A DNA stretch of 5,278 nt from Acidobacteriaceae bacterium. GTDB taxonomy: Bacteria > Acidobacteriota > Terriglobia > Terriglobales > Acidobacteriaceae. The notes under the pieces are model-generated. The model had not been told where the DNA came from and searched no databases. It saw only the letters and a program-made list of their open reading frames with translations. Below, one piece after another: positions 5,230 to 5,278 of this stretch. Each line of letters opens with the position of its first letter. Position 1 is the stretch's first letter. The stretch is from positions 1 through 5,278 of the forward strand of contig JASHTU010000115.1 in the NCBI GenBank assembly GCA_030040395.1, read 5' to 3'. The position numbers and the translations under genes were made by a program.

Positions 5230-5255
5230 CCTCCGGGGCGCAATGCCTCGGGAGG
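5230..5255 (-). promoter_or_regulatory. Inverted repeat that could mask the leader Shine-Dalgarno
   Basis: On - CCTCC (5255-5251) can pair with GGAGG (5234-5230). A bulged base and a GAGG/CCCC inner stem with one mismatch extend it around a 7-nt loop. The GGAGG is the Shine-Dalgarno of the upstream ORF at 5134-5220, so folding would block that site. On + the inner stem pairs fully with one G-T wobble. Only 23 bp of sequence lie beyond it, so a promoter cannot be judged. Confidence 0.35.
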
Positions 5256-5278
5256 TCGCGCATAGTCCGTAAGATGCG

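Noticed and set aside
5166..5243. Extended uppS start at TTG 5243 (303 residues)
   Set aside because: Its GAGG is only 2 nt from the codon and the extra residues match nothing known. It is not excluded, since the frame is open to the edge, but TTG 5165 has the better site.
1..5278. tRNA, rRNA, CRISPR array, insertion sequence or phage gene
   Set aside because: Both strands were read for these. No cloverleaf, direct-repeat and spacer pattern, transposase motif or terminal inverted repeats with a target duplication were seen. The heptad arrays are too short-period for CRISPR.

Overview
This window is a housekeeping segment of a GC-rich, probably Gram-negative bacterial chromosome. It holds the 3' half of frr (ribosome recycling factor) on the + strand, then a convergent four-gene block on the - strand. 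Read in its own direction the block is uppS, cdsA, dxr, rseP. All five products are identified from family motifs visible in the translations. High GC, RseP with two PDZ domains, the MEP isoprenoid pathway, TTG start codons and loosely packed genes would fit Acidobacteriota or a similar lineage, but the sequence does not prove the phylum.

Layout: frr ends at 280. A 197-bp convergent gap (281-477) holds several inverted repeats, including a candidate two-way terminator at 348-368. rseP occupies 478-1827, followed by a 152-bp gap (1828-1979). dxr lies at 1980-3137. Its upstream gap (3138-3330) is bounded by two heptanucleotide repeat arrays in opposite orientation. cdsA lies at 3331-4158. A 173-bp, locally AT-richer gap (4159-4331) has a hairpin, an 11-bp direct repeat and a possible promoter. 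uppS lies at 4332-5165; its reading frame stays open to the window edge, so its start is uncertain.

The genes serve envelope biogenesis. Dxr commits DXP to the MEP pathway that supplies IPP and DMAPP, UppS uses IPP to make the undecaprenyl lipid carrier for cell-wall synthesis, CdsA makes CDP-diacylglycerol for phospholipids, and RseP is the intramembrane site-2 protease of the envelope stress response. In many bacteria frr and these four genes are co-directional (pyrH-frr-uppS-cdsA-dxr-rseP). Here the block faces frr in exactly the order a single inversion would give.

I see no mobile element, CRISPR array, tRNA, rRNA or novel protein system. The most unusual material is intergenic: the heptad arrays around the dxr upstream region, and a well-placed Shine-Dalgarno plus ATG that opens a 28-codon reading frame overlapping the uppS start out of frame.
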